Assembly (NCBI RefSeq): GCF_028285565.1
Contig: NZ_JANQOY010000111.1
Span: 1-36,132, forward strand
Length of the DNA: 36,132 nucleotides
Origin: Acaryochloris sp. IP29b_bin.148
Lineage (GTDB): Bacteria > Cyanobacteriota > Cyanobacteriia > Thermosynechococcales > Thermosynechococcaceae
Direction: 5' to 3'
The notes beneath the pieces were generated by a model that was not told the DNA's origin, did not search any database, and worked only from the letters and a program-made list of their open reading frames with translations. How positions within the stretch are numbered: position 1 is the stretch's first letter; every line of letters starts with the position of its first letter. Position numbers and translations under genes: made by a program. Shown here piece after piece: positions 15,993 through 24,173 of the stretch.

Positions 15993-18900
15993 CTAGCCCT
16001 TAGACTGTAGTTCTGAGAAGTGGGGAGAGGGTGACGGCTCCAAGCGCCCTAAAGAGCGATAATTATCGGTTTCTCGGAGACGTTGACTTAGGAACCGACA
16101 AATTTCCAGAATGATATGGGGGCGCTGGGTCATCAAGCTAATAAATCGATTTTTCTCCAGCTTGAGTAGCATGCAGTCTTCTAGGGCAACAGCCCCATCC
16201 CAGTGAGGGGCGTCATCAAAGAGCGCAACTTCGCCAAAATATTCTCCCACCGATAGCTGCTTCAGATCGCGGGACTGAGCATCAATATCTTTGACAATTT
16301 GGACTTTCCCTTCGGCAATGATGTAAAAGTGGGTACACCAACTGCCTTCCGAAAAGATCGTTTCTCCAGCTAGCTTATGTTCTTGTTCTAGCGCTTGGTC
16401 AATCAGCACCAATTCATCTAGCGACAAGTTTTTGAAGAGTGCAACTTCTTTTAAGAGCAGGAGACGTTTCATAAATTGATGAGTGGGTAGGGGATCAGGA
16501 TCTACCGAAAGGAAAATCTGTTCCGCCACGGTTTTGACGAGCGGATCTGGATCATTGACCAAGGCCGAGGGGACACTAGCTAAAGCAATTAAAGCCCCAA
16601 TCCGAATCCAGCGATCTTGCGTTTCCAAAGCCTCTAAGAGTAATTTATACCCTTTATCGCGCATCCATTGGGGTTCAGCGCAGCTTCGACCACTGATCGG
16701 TGTCTGCTTGACCGTCTGTTCTAGGATGGGCAGTAAGGGCAGCACAAACCGTCGATTTTTTAAGGATGCTAGGGCTTCTACGGCATTGGCTAGATCACGC
16801 TGTTCATTGCTACTGAGAATGCGATTGATAGCATTGACGGTGCGATCATGGCCTAAGCAGGCCAAAATATAGAGCACCTTTTGCAGGAGACGATTATGGA
16901 AGTCCTCAATCGCTAGGGCTAAGGGTTGCCAATTGGGATCAGTGCGCGGAATCTGCTGTTGCCATTTGCGAGTTTGGGCGACTTGCTGAAACGCTGGTGC
17001 AAGATGCTCATAGAGCAAGTTGCCAGCCTGACGATTTCGGACCTGACCAATGGCTGCGATCGCAGTATTGACCACATCGGGTTCAGAGGCCGATAAACTC
17101 TCTTTCGCTAATAACAGACCGGCTTTGCCATACGCAGGCAAAATTTGGGCGGCCTGCTGTCGCACTCTCGGATCGGGGTCTTGAAATCCGACGGTGATAT
17201 GGGCCACGTAGTCAGGGATATGGACCACGCCCAACAGCTTTAAGGCCGCCGCTCGCACTAAGGGGGACGCATGATCTAAGGCCGTAATGGCAATATCAGC
17301 GAGATCTTGATCGCCTGTCTGCCCCAAGGTGGCCAAAACCGCTAAGCTTTCCTGCTGGAGTGAGGGATTGTCCTGGATCAGTAAATTCGTCAGCACTGGC
17401 ACCAGGGCCTGATTTCGGCTACAGGCCACCACTCGAATCACGGCTTTACCGGCGCTCTCAGACCAATCCGAGTACCAAATCTGATCACAAGTGGTTTGCA
17501 TCGCCTCATCCATGTCGCCCGCTTGGGTAACTGCTACCGCCGCTAAGGCGCGAATCACTGAATTATCAGCAGTGAGCAAGGTTTGCAAATGTTCTTTGGC
17601 AAAGGGATAGCGATTGGCGATCAGAATTTCCAAGGCAATGGAACGTATGGGCTCTGAAGGATCGTGTAGCGCCTGCTCAAAGATGGTGATAGTTTCTGGA
17701 TCCGGATAGGCTGTGAATAATCGCACTAGGGCCTGCTGCAAGTCAGCATCTTCCTGCTTTAGCAAGGGCTGGACATCCGTGTAGAACTGGCTGGGTTGTC
17801 CCAAGCGAGTTGCAAACTCTAGCCCTTTAATTTGGGTATAGCGATCGCTATCCTGGAGCAAATTGCGAATCACGGCGCTGGACTGGGGTGGCAGTTGAGC
17901 CTGCACATCACCCAGTTCATCTAAATTGATGGCATCGGAGCGGATCATTTCTTCGAGGCCCTGGGCATAGTAGCGCCCCATGGGCAGGCGCAGACCAAAC
18001 AGCACCACCGTCAACCCCATAGCAATCCAGGCAATTTGGTTTAAGCTCAAGCTGTGATGACAGATCCACAACAGTCCTCCCGCCGTCGTTAACCCCACTG
18101 CATAGAAAAAGCCGTCACTCAGGGTGCGAATCCGACCTAAAAATTCTCGGGGCACTGCATTGTAATTCAGCTGGTGAACCGGAATATTGATGCTTTTATA
18201 GAGGCCATCTCCATTGATATGGAGTGCGATCGCAGCCGGTAAACTGGTCTGCACCACAATCCCAAACAACCCAAATAGCGTGGTTAAGGGGTAGACCACA
18301 TTCATCCGAGCCACACCGACCCAGTGCAAGAGGGGACGAGTAAAGCAGTAGAGAACCAGCACTTGAATAATACTGACGCTTACTCGCATCAGCCCCAAAA
18401 AACCTGTTAGGGCATCCTCAGTAAAATTCTGAGCGTAGATGCTAAACCATAAGAATTCTGCTGATAGGTAGATAATCACCAGTAAAAAACTACTGGCGGC
18501 CAGAAAGAGCATCAGCGGGTATCGCTGCACTAAATCTGGGAAGGTTTTCAGGGCTTCGATCATGCCCACATTGTCTTTTTTGCCGACGGTTTCAATCTGG
18601 CGTTGTGTGTTTTCGAGGAAGAACAATTGTGCGATCGCGATTCCAAACACCACAGGCAAGGCAAGTAACAGCTCACGGGTGGGGAAAAATCGAGATAACA
18701 AGGCGGTCAAACCGCCCCCCAGCAGTGTCCCAACGGCTTGTGCCATGCCAATAAAGGGGGCATAGCGCTTATATTCCAGGGCTGTGAAATAGTCGGTCAA
18801 CAGGCTGGCATACAGAATATTGTTATGAAAGTCCCACTGGAAAAAGACCAAAATCAGGACGATATAGTAGATATAGAGTCCCTGCGCAGCCAAGACAAAC

Positions 18901-19196
18901 CGCATTCCGATGGCCATCGTGGCCGCCAACAGCAGCATATAGCGGAACAATTGGGGGCGACTATATTGATCCACCACCTGTGAAAACAAGGCATAGGAGG
19001 GAATGGAAAATAAGCCAATCAGAATAAAGGCGAGGGGTAAGCCATCTGCACCTGCATGGGTCAGAAATAAGGAGTTGGCCACCGCCATCTCAATGACGCT
19101 ATAGGTCAGCACCACCACGGCCAACAGCAAAAGCTGCGCCAATCTTCCCAATTTCCACGGGGACGAACCTGAAGAGAGCTGAACTAAATTGACCAT
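15993..19196 (-). CDS. transporter-like membrane domain fused to HEAT repeats and a cyclic-nucleotide-binding-fold domain
   Basis: The product is 1067 aa from ATG 19196; an in-frame GTG at 19271 would add 25 residues, and neither has an ideal ribosome site. Residues about 15-430 contain roughly 12 hydrophobic helices resembling MFS or Npt1/Npt2-type nucleotide-transporter domains. About 440-910 are HEAT-type repeats (for example PLVRAAALKLLGVVHIPDYV and DPDPRVRQQAAQILPAYGKA). About 915-1050 form a cyclic-nucleotide-binding fold (FYIIAEGKVQIVKD; GEYFGEVALFDDAPHWDGAV). The Arg-Ser pair that contacts the cyclic phosphate in CRP is Trp-Asp here, so nucleotide binding is doubtful. Substrate is unknown. 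The layout suggests a membrane core with cytoplasmic regulatory scaffolding. The 19370 gene lies upstream on the same strand, 173 bases away. Confidence 0.85.
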   Translation of the reverse strand: MVNLVQLSSGSSPWKLGRLAQLLLLAVVVLTYSVIEMAVANSLFLTHAGADGLPLAFILIGLFSIPSYALFSQVVDQYSRPQLFRYMLLLAATMAIGMRFVLAAQGLYIYYIVLILVFFQWDFHNNILYASLLTDYFTALEYKRYAPFIGMAQAVGTLLGGGLTALLSRFFPTRELLLALPVVFGIAIAQLFFLENTQRQIETVGKKDNVGMIEALKTFPDLVQRYPLMLFLAASSFLLVIIYLSAEFLWFSIYAQNFTEDALTGFLGLMRVSVSIIQVLVLYCFTRPLLHWVGVARMNVVYPLTTLFGLFGIVVQTSLPAAIALHINGDGLYKSINIPVHQLNYNAVPREFLGRIRTLSDGFFYAVGLTTAGGLLWICHHSLSLNQIAWIAMGLTVVLFGLRLPMGRYYAQGLEEMIRSDAINLDELGDVQAQLPPQSSAVIRNLLQDSDRYTQIKGLEFATRLGQPSQFYTDVQPLLKQEDADLQQALVRLFTAYPDPETITIFEQALHDPSEPIRSIALEILIANRYPFAKEHLQTLLTADNSVIRALAAVAVTQAGDMDEAMQTTCDQIWYSDWSESAGKAVIRVVACSRNQALVPVLTNLLIQDNPSLQQESLAVLATLGQTGDQDLADIAITALDHASPLVRAAALKLLGVVHIPDYVAHITVGFQDPDPRVRQQAAQILPAYGKAGLLLAKESLSASEPDVVNTAIAAIGQVRNRQAGNLLYEHLAPAFQQVAQTRKWQQQIPRTDPNWQPLALAIEDFHNRLLQKVLYILACLGHDRTVNAINRILSSNEQRDLANAVEALASLKNRRFVLPLLPILEQTVKQTPISGRSCAEPQWMRDKGYKLLLEALETQDRWIRIGALIALASVPSALVNDPDPLVKTVAEQIFLSVDPDPLPTHQFMKRLLLLKEVALFKNLSLDELVLIDQALEQEHKLAGETIFSEGSWCTHFYIIAEGKVQIVKDIDAQSRDLKQLSVGEYFGEVALFDDAPHWDGAVALEDCMLLKLEKNRFISLMTQRPHIILEICRFLSQRLRETDNYRSLGRLEPSPSPHFSELQSKG

Positions 19197-19369
19197 AGAC
19201 AGCAGTATGACCTGTTCGGTACCTTCTTGTCTCCTTTGACCAGAATCATCAAGGCTAGGTTGGCTGGCCACAGACCACTAATGTATTGAGCGATCTTCGC
19301 CTGTGTGAGTCTCTATGGAAATCAATCTTTTCCATAGAGCAACCTATACCCTAGGAACATCATTGTAGA

Positions 19370-19975
19370 TCAGCCCTTTGGTTGGACCTTTTGGGCAATG
19401 CGCAGGATAAGAGGGATACCGATCCAGGCCGTGCCCATCAGTGCCAATAAGATTTTTGCCAGATTTGCGGTTGAGAGTCCCTGATAGAGATACCCGATCA
19501 GGCCCATCAATGCGATTCCCCGGAGGATCAAACTCTGGGTCGAATATTCGATGCTGCCTTTTTGGTGGGTAAGCGGCAGCACCGATTGAGTTTTCCAATC
19601 CGCATTCTTGTTCAACCCAAATTGATACTGTTCTCCCGTCGAAGTAAAGACCTTAAGCACGTATCCCCCCGTGAGGTCGAGCAGGATGGCCTCACGAATC
19701 GTTTCTAGGGGAATCGTCCAATTCCCGCAGACTAGATCGGTTGCAGTCAAAACCAGCATGCCTCGTCTAGCCCTAATCCATTTAAGGTCATACTGAACGG
19801 GTGAGTTTGCCGCTACCTTTCGCGCTTTGGTGACTCCTGAGACCAGTATGTTGGTCTGTGGATGCTGGTGTTTAAATTGCCACAAACGCAGTGGCACTAG
19901 ATATAAAAGATAGGAAGCCGCTCGACTAAACCCAATAAATCCTTTTTCGAGCCAGTCAGTAAGATAAGAGAGCAT
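19370..19975 (-). CDS. conserved hypothetical membrane protein
   Basis: Not recognised. The 201-residue protein begins [20 protein letters not shown] with a possible amphipathic or membrane helix (about 15-30). It continues as a soluble beta-rich stretch (about 40-130; [20 protein letters not shown], then [20 protein letters not shown]) that resembles PH-like membrane-associated domains. It ends with two hydrophobic helices (about 150-190). No catalytic motif is apparent. It diverges from ttcA with only about 44 bases between the starts, so their promoters must overlap. It may be co-transcribed with the large transporter/HEAT fusion downstream. Confidence 0.75.
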   Translation of the reverse strand: MLSYLTDWLEKGFIGFSRAASYLLYLVPLRLWQFKHQHPQTNILVSGVTKARKVAANSPVQYDLKWIRARRGMLVLTATDLVCGNWTIPLETIREAILLDLTGGYVLKVFTSTGEQYQFGLNKNADWKTQSVLPLTHQKGSIEYSTQSLILRGIALMGLIGYLYQGLSTANLAKILLALMGTAWIGIPLILRIAQKVQPKG

Positions 19976-20019
19976 GTCAGTATCATTTTCTGCAATTCTA
20001 CAGCTTGCCCTTTACTTGT

Positions 20020-20820
20020 ATGACGTCCACTCCGCTTCATCCCGCCAAACAGCTTAAAAAAATGCAGGCTCGGCTACGAGGGTTAGTCGGCAAGGCGATT
20101 CGAGACTACAACATGATTGAAGCAGGCGATCGGATCATGGTCTGTCTGTCAGGCGGCAAAGACTCCTACACCTTGCTGGATATATTGTTGTGTCTACAGC
20201 GTCATGCCCCCATTGAGTTTGAGATTCTAGCCGTGAATCTCGATCAAAAACAGCCCAACTTTCCGCAAACCGTTTTACCCACCTATCTAGAACAGCGCCA
20301 AGTTCCCTACCGAATTGTAGAAGAGGATACTTACAGCACGGTGAAGCGAGTGATTCCTGAGGGCAAAACCCTCTGTGGTCTGTGTTCGCGATTGCGGCGG
20401 GGGATTTTATATCGAGTGGCTCAAGAAGAAAAGGCCACCAAAATTGCCTTGGGCCATCATCGCGAAGATATGATCGAAACCCTATTTCTCAATCTATTTC
20501 ATGCCGGAAAATTAGAGGCCATGCCGCCTAAATTATTGAGTGACAATCGCCAACACATTGTTATTCGGCCTTTGGCCTATTGCCCCGAAGCGGATATTCA
20601 ACGATATGCCGATCTTCGTCAGTTCCCAATTATTCCCTGTACCCTCTGTGGTTCTCAAGAAACCCTGCAGCGGGTTCAAGTCAAGCAGATGTTACAAGCC
20701 TGGGAGCAAGCGACACCGGGACGGCTAGAAACGATCTTTCGGAGTTTGCAACATGTAGAGTTATCCCAATTGGCTGATGCTCAGCTGTTTGATTTTGCCA
20801 GCTTAACTGTCGATTCCTAA
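20020..20820 (+). CDS. ttcA: tRNA 2-thiocytidine(32) synthetase TtcA
   Basis: TtcA thiolates cytidine 32 in tRNA using ATP and a [4Fe-4S] cluster. The 266-residue protein has the PP-loop SGGKDS at 44-49, the cluster pair CGLC (Cys119, Cys122), and Cys207/Cys210 in PCTLCGSQ, of which the first is the likely third ligand. [16 protein letters not shown] (144-159) is the second conserved ATP-site run. Size and motif spacing are normal for TtcA. An upstream in-frame TTG would add five residues; the ATG at 20020 gives the usual N-terminus. It diverges from the 201-aa membrane protein gene, and its stop lies 33 bases from the end of the convergent DUF3747 gene. Confidence 0.95.
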   Translation: MTSTPLHPAKQLKKMQARLRGLVGKAIRDYNMIEAGDRIMVCLSGGKDSYTLLDILLCLQRHAPIEFEILAVNLDQKQPNFPQTVLPTYLEQRQVPYRIVEEDTYSTVKRVIPEGKTLCGLCSRLRRGILYRVAQEEKATKIALGHHREDMIETLFLNLFHAGKLEAMPPKLLSDNRQHIVIRPLAYCPEADIQRYADLRQFPIIPCTLCGSQETLQRVQVKQMLQAWEQATPGRLETIFRSLQHVELSQLADAQLFDFASLTVDS

Positions 20821-20853
20821 GGGGTGGCTCAAACCAGTGATCCAAGAGCATCG

Positions 20854-22530
20854 CTAGCGAATATCGAGAATCCCTTTAATGCCTTCTAGACTGAGCATAT
20901 CCAAACGATCATTGGCTTCGGTGGGCGTTTCATAGGCTCCCACCTGCAAGACGGATTTCCCTTTGTACTTGGACCGAAAGGCATCGGGGACCAGCGTTTT
21001 AATTTTTTTGTAATGGGTGGTATTCGCCACCTGAACGAGGACTCGATAACGATGCCGAGATTGGGCATCCAGGGGAGGGGGCGGGGGATTTCCGGTCTTG
21101 GCAACGGCGGCTAACTGACTGGCTCGGCTACTATCCTGACTGGCCACATAGATATCTGGAGCCGGACTAAAACGACCTAAAGGCGCATCCCCTTGAGGTA
21201 CAGGCAGAATACCGCTCGCGGGGGGCTGAGCGCTAGGGGTGGAGGGCGCTGTGTCTAAAGCGGGGGTAGGCGAGGTGGGACGTTGAGGAAGGGGAACGGG
21301 AATTTGAATGGGACGGGACCATCGTCCTTGAGTTGACGGGGGTTGAGCGGCCAGCCTGACTTGAGAACCTCCTTCTTGAGTCCCTCCTTGGCGGAGGGGC
21401 TGCTGAGTCGGAGAGTGGTATCGCTTGGATTGGGGAGACATCGGGGGAGACATCGGCAGAGGTGGGGGTGGACTTTCGCCACTGAGTACGGGCAATTCTG
21501 AATCGGTTGCGGATGAGGGAGCTGTACTCGCACCGGATGGACTTGCACCGGATGGACTCACACTGGTTGGACTCCCATCCAGTGTACGGCGGGCCTGTGC
21601 AGGATTTGTGGGTGGGATAGAACGATGCGATGGACGGGGCATCGGGACCGGGATTTCAATGGGGGCAGTAATCAGATTGGTCAATTCGTCTCGATCGTGC
21701 TGATCGTGCGGTTTAGATGGAGGCGTAACACGTTTAGGCTGCGGGAGAGGTACGGCATCTTTGGTGCGGGACGGGCTGGGGGGAAGCGCGTCAGGAGCCT
21801 GATCCGACAGGGGTTGTAAGGGGGGTAAAGGCGTCGCGGCTGATTCGGGTGGGTCGCTGGCCTGGGGCGGCGGTCCTGCGTCAGCGGGGGCTTCTGCGAT
21901 CGCATCTGGTGAACGGTCCGTGACTGGCAGGGGAGTGACGGTATCAGCGGGTGCTTTGGCAGTGGTGTCTATCTCGGCGGTGGGGACTTGATCGCGCGTG
22001 AAGTAGATATGCCCTAGGGTTTTGCCGTTATAGGTGCGCTTGGCAAACCGCCACCCCGGTTCTAGCTCAATTTTTAAGAATCCTGCTGCATGGGTTTGCG
22101 TTTGGCCAATCTTCAATTGGGGAGCCTGAGGATTTTTTAAGGGATATCCCATCAGGACCAGGCGTCCCTTCTGTCTCACAATCGATAGACGATAGTCCAG
22201 AGCTAGGTCCCGCCCTGCTTGGCGAATGGAATAGCCGTTGCTATCGGTGCTGCGGCCACAAATGCCGGTGAAATCGAATTGGAGGAGTAGCGGATCAATG
22301 ACACCTGGCTGATCGGCTTTGTCCTGCCAGCAGGATTTAGAGGCGGAAATCTGCTCCAAAATAATCAGGTTATAGTGTTTGCCGCCGGAAAACGGCACTG
22401 CGATCGCAATAAATTTGCTTTGGTCCACCGCTTGTTCACCAAAGTTATAGGCCTGAGCAGTCGATGGAATCAGCAGGCTAAAACACATACTTGCGATCGC
22501 AATTGTGACCTGACGCCAATCATATTTCAT
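20854..22530 (-). CDS. secreted DUF3747 protein with proline-rich linker
   Basis: The 558-residue protein has a signal peptide (residues 1-27, ending STAQA) and then a DUF3747 domain (about 28-185). Diagnostic runs are FGEQAVDQSKFIAIAVPFSG, LQFDFTGICGRSTDSNGYSI and WRFAKRTYNGKTLGHIYFTR. Cys67 and Cys91, approximately, could form a disulfide. Residues about 190-480 are a low-complexity Pro/Ser/Ala linker with repeated IPVPxP-like patches and a duplicated SPSGA unit. The C-terminal 65 residues (YRVLVQVANTTHYKKIKTLV...) have the short strand-helix pattern of SPOR-like domains, which bind peptidoglycan; this is inferred. DUF3747 is essentially cyanobacterial and of unknown function. A periplasmic or outer-wall location is likely. 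Confidence 0.88.
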   Translation of the reverse strand: MKYDWRQVTIAIASMCFSLLIPSTAQAYNFGEQAVDQSKFIAIAVPFSGGKHYNLIILEQISASKSCWQDKADQPGVIDPLLLQFDFTGICGRSTDSNGYSIRQAGRDLALDYRLSIVRQKGRLVLMGYPLKNPQAPQLKIGQTQTHAAGFLKIELEPGWRFAKRTYNGKTLGHIYFTRDQVPTAEIDTTAKAPADTVTPLPVTDRSPDAIAEAPADAGPPPQASDPPESAATPLPPLQPLSDQAPDALPPSPSRTKDAVPLPQPKRVTPPSKPHDQHDRDELTNLITAPIEIPVPMPRPSHRSIPPTNPAQARRTLDGSPTSVSPSGASPSGASTAPSSATDSELPVLSGESPPPPLPMSPPMSPQSKRYHSPTQQPLRQGGTQEGGSQVRLAAQPPSTQGRWSRPIQIPVPLPQRPTSPTPALDTAPSTPSAQPPASGILPVPQGDAPLGRFSPAPDIYVASQDSSRASQLAAVAKTGNPPPPPLDAQSRHRYRVLVQVANTTHYKKIKTLVPDAFRSKYKGKSVLQVGAYETPTEANDRLDMLSLEGIKGILDIR

Positions 22531-22590
22531 AAGTCTTCCCTGCTGAGTTGTGAGTGGATTCTGTTATCGAGATAAACTATAAAAATTCAT

Positions 22591-22636
22591 GCAAAATCTG
22601 TGAGTTGAATGCAGATTTGCTGAGTCGTAAATCTGC
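22591..22636 (-). promoter_or_regulatory. three mutually exclusive pairing arms upstream of the DUF3747 gene (attenuator-like)
   Basis: Read towards the DUF3747 start, the order is GCAGATTT (22629-22636), AAATCTGC (22611-22618), then CAGATTTTGC (22591-22600). The middle arm can pair perfectly with the first or nearly perfectly with the third, never both. This is the geometry of an antiterminator/terminator or start-sequestering switch. It sits 60-105 bases before the ATG. No T tract or known riboswitch core was recognised. Confidence 0.4.
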
Positions 22637-22790
22637 CAAACAACCCGATAAAAAAATAAGAGGTGGTGCAAAATTCTATCCTATTTTTAGGCCAGGCCTA
22701 AAATTGAAACAAAACTTAATTTGGTGAATTATTTTTAAATAGAACTGGCCAATGATCACTCAAAACTTTGCAAAAATATATTCAGCCGGT

Positions 22791-22828
22791 GGCGTCCTAT
22801 TGAGCACAATCAGTGTCCATAGGACGCC
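22791..22828. repeat. 10-bp perfect hairpin, possible terminator of a small RNA
   Basis: GGCGTCCTAT (22791-22800) and ATAGGACGCC (22819-22828) form a perfect stem around an 18-base loop. On the + strand it is followed by ATTTTG, a weak U tract. No gene ends here, so if it is a terminator it must serve an unannotated transcript. It could equally be a protein-binding palindrome. Confidence 0.45.
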
Positions 22829-23021
22829 ATTTTGATACTATGATTGAGCGCGCTAATCTAAGGAAGTGAATCATTGCTCTAGTGGCATCAAGCGCGGGAG
22901 ATTAAAATTTATTTTTAGTCAAAAATAAGACAAGATAAATTCATTTGCGATTGGTCTCGATAGGGAATATGAATGAGCGGGTTGAGACCTAATCGGTCGT
23001 CCTGGACTAAAGCCTACAACC

Positions 23022-23474
23022 ATGAATAAATCTGTCCGCTCCAAGATCTGGACTTGGGGCTATCTTCTAGGACTATGGAGTGCCTATATAGCTGTGGGCT
23101 GGGTGCTGTCTGCCTATGCAGCCCCGGCCCTAATGTGGATTTGGACTCTAGGATTGATTCTCTACATCGCTTGGGCAGGGTCGGGCGGAATTGCCGTTGC
23201 CATGCTTTGGGTTGTCTCTGTGGTTTGGATTGCGGCCTACACGTTCGCAACGCCGTTATTAATGACTTGGAAAGGCCCCACTTGGGCAATCTCATTAGTA
23301 GGGGTGTGGATATTTGCGATCGCAGTCGTCCTGCTGTTGGCGTTTGCTCAGCAGGCCCTGCATTGGCCGCGAAAATTTGCCTTTACTCGACTAGTGGTCA
23401 TCACCTATATGGGCCTAGGGATAGGACGGTTTTTATACCTAGAGCTACTCTCGAGTCTAACCACATCCCCTTAA
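23022..23474 (+). CDS. hypothetical membrane protein, about four transmembrane helices
   Basis: Not recognised. The 150-residue protein is very hydrophobic and Trp-rich (MNKSVRSKIWTWGYLLGLWS). Hydrophobic helices fall at about 10-32, 36-52, 55-78 and 85-110, with a weaker one near 122-145. Positive charges at the N-terminus suggest a cytoplasmic start. There is no motif for catalysis or transport. The stop is 28 bases from the TTG start of the next gene, which also encodes a membrane protein, so the two are probably one operon. Confidence 0.75.
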   Translation: MNKSVRSKIWTWGYLLGLWSAYIAVGWVLSAYAAPALMWIWTLGLILYIAWAGSGGIAVAMLWVVSVVWIAAYTFATPLLMTWKGPTWAISLVGVWIFAIAVVLLLAFAQQALHWPRKFAFTRLVVITYMGLGIGRFLYLELLSSLTTSP

Positions 23475-23502
23475 AGTCACCTTAAATAGGAGAGATATAC
23501 GA

Positions 23503-24090
23503 TTGGCGAAATCATCTTCATCGGATGCTGAAAATCTTCCTGTACCCGGAGAGCAATCTTCCTCAGATATTACTGCTCAACGTCTGGACAATTCGTCAGG
23601 TCCTTCACACCCAAGAAACTATCTTCATGAGTTAGAGCCTGCTATTTTAACGAGTTTAGATACAGCGCAAACTCAAGCCATTCAAACCCTAATTAACCAA
23701 GTGATCAGTGATCAGTCTCGTTCAAGACCAATTGAGCCTCAATCGACTCAGAATCAACGAACGAATAATCAGATTTTCTCTGAGCAGAAATCGCGTTCAA
23801 AGCTGATTGATATTCGGTTCATCATTGATCTAATTGTCTCGCGGTTCTATGTTGTTATCTTAGTGGGTAAAGATGTTCGCAAAGATCGACGGAGCTACCC
23901 GGTTCACGGTATTACTAAAGTCGGCAATATAATTGCAGCTTCTATTCTTATTATTGCCATCAATCTGTTTATCTCTGCTTTCTTATTACTAGGTCTTTAT
24001 CTCTTGAAATCTGCCTTAGGTATTGATTTATTGCCTGGACATTTTTCAGATCAAATTGAGAAAATTAGTTCAACAAAAGACCCTCAATAA
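23503..24090 (+). CDS. hypothetical membrane-anchored protein (TTG start)
   Basis: Not recognised. The start is TTG at 23503, supported by AGGAGAG about 9 bases upstream and by the absence of a suitable ATG nearby. The 195-residue product has a long, polar, Ser/Gln-rich and probably disordered N-terminal part (about 1-95). A short hydrophobic segment (about 104-122, IRFIIDLIVSRFYVVILVG) precedes the basic patch KDVRKDRRSYP. A clear transmembrane helix follows (about 143-170), and then a short tail. It follows the four-helix membrane protein by 28 bases and is likely co-expressed with it. Confidence 0.7.
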   Translation: MAKSSSSDAENLPVPGEQSSSDITAQRLDNSSGPSHPRNYLHELEPAILTSLDTAQTQAIQTLINQVISDQSRSRPIEPQSTQNQRTNNQIFSEQKSRSKLIDIRFIIDLIVSRFYVVILVGKDVRKDRRSYPVHGITKVGNIIAASILIIAINLFISAFLLLGLYLLKSALGIDLLPGHFSDQIEKISSTKDPQ

Positions 24091-24173
24091 GGCTTAATTG
24101 TTTCACTGCCGTTCAGACATAACCCATACGCTTGATAGGATAGAACCTGTTGGCTACTGGTATTCTTTGACTC

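Larger units (their letters stand above)
22531..23021. other. hairpin-rich divergent intergenic region
   Basis: This 491-bp AT-rich gap lies between the DUF3747 gene (-) and a membrane protein gene (+). No coding frame is convincing. It holds at least five inverted repeats: alternating AAATCTG/CAGATTT arms (22591-22636), TTTTAGGCC-A-GGCCTAAAA (22685-22703), a 10-bp stem (22791-22828), TTATTTTT-AGTC-AAAAATAA (22909-22928), and GATTGGTCTC/GAGACCTAATC with one bulge (22949-22994). The last would lie in the 5' leader of the gene at 23022. A small RNA gene is possible but not shown. Confidence 0.6.

Noticed and set aside
21425..21905. Several open frames on both strands within the DUF3747 gene
   Set aside because: They are shadows of the low-complexity proline-rich linker, whose GC-rich repeats keep other frames open.
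24091..24173. Possible TPP riboswitch upstream of thiE
   Set aside because: The 83-base gap lacks the conserved CTGAGA and related core sequences and is too short for the full aptamer.
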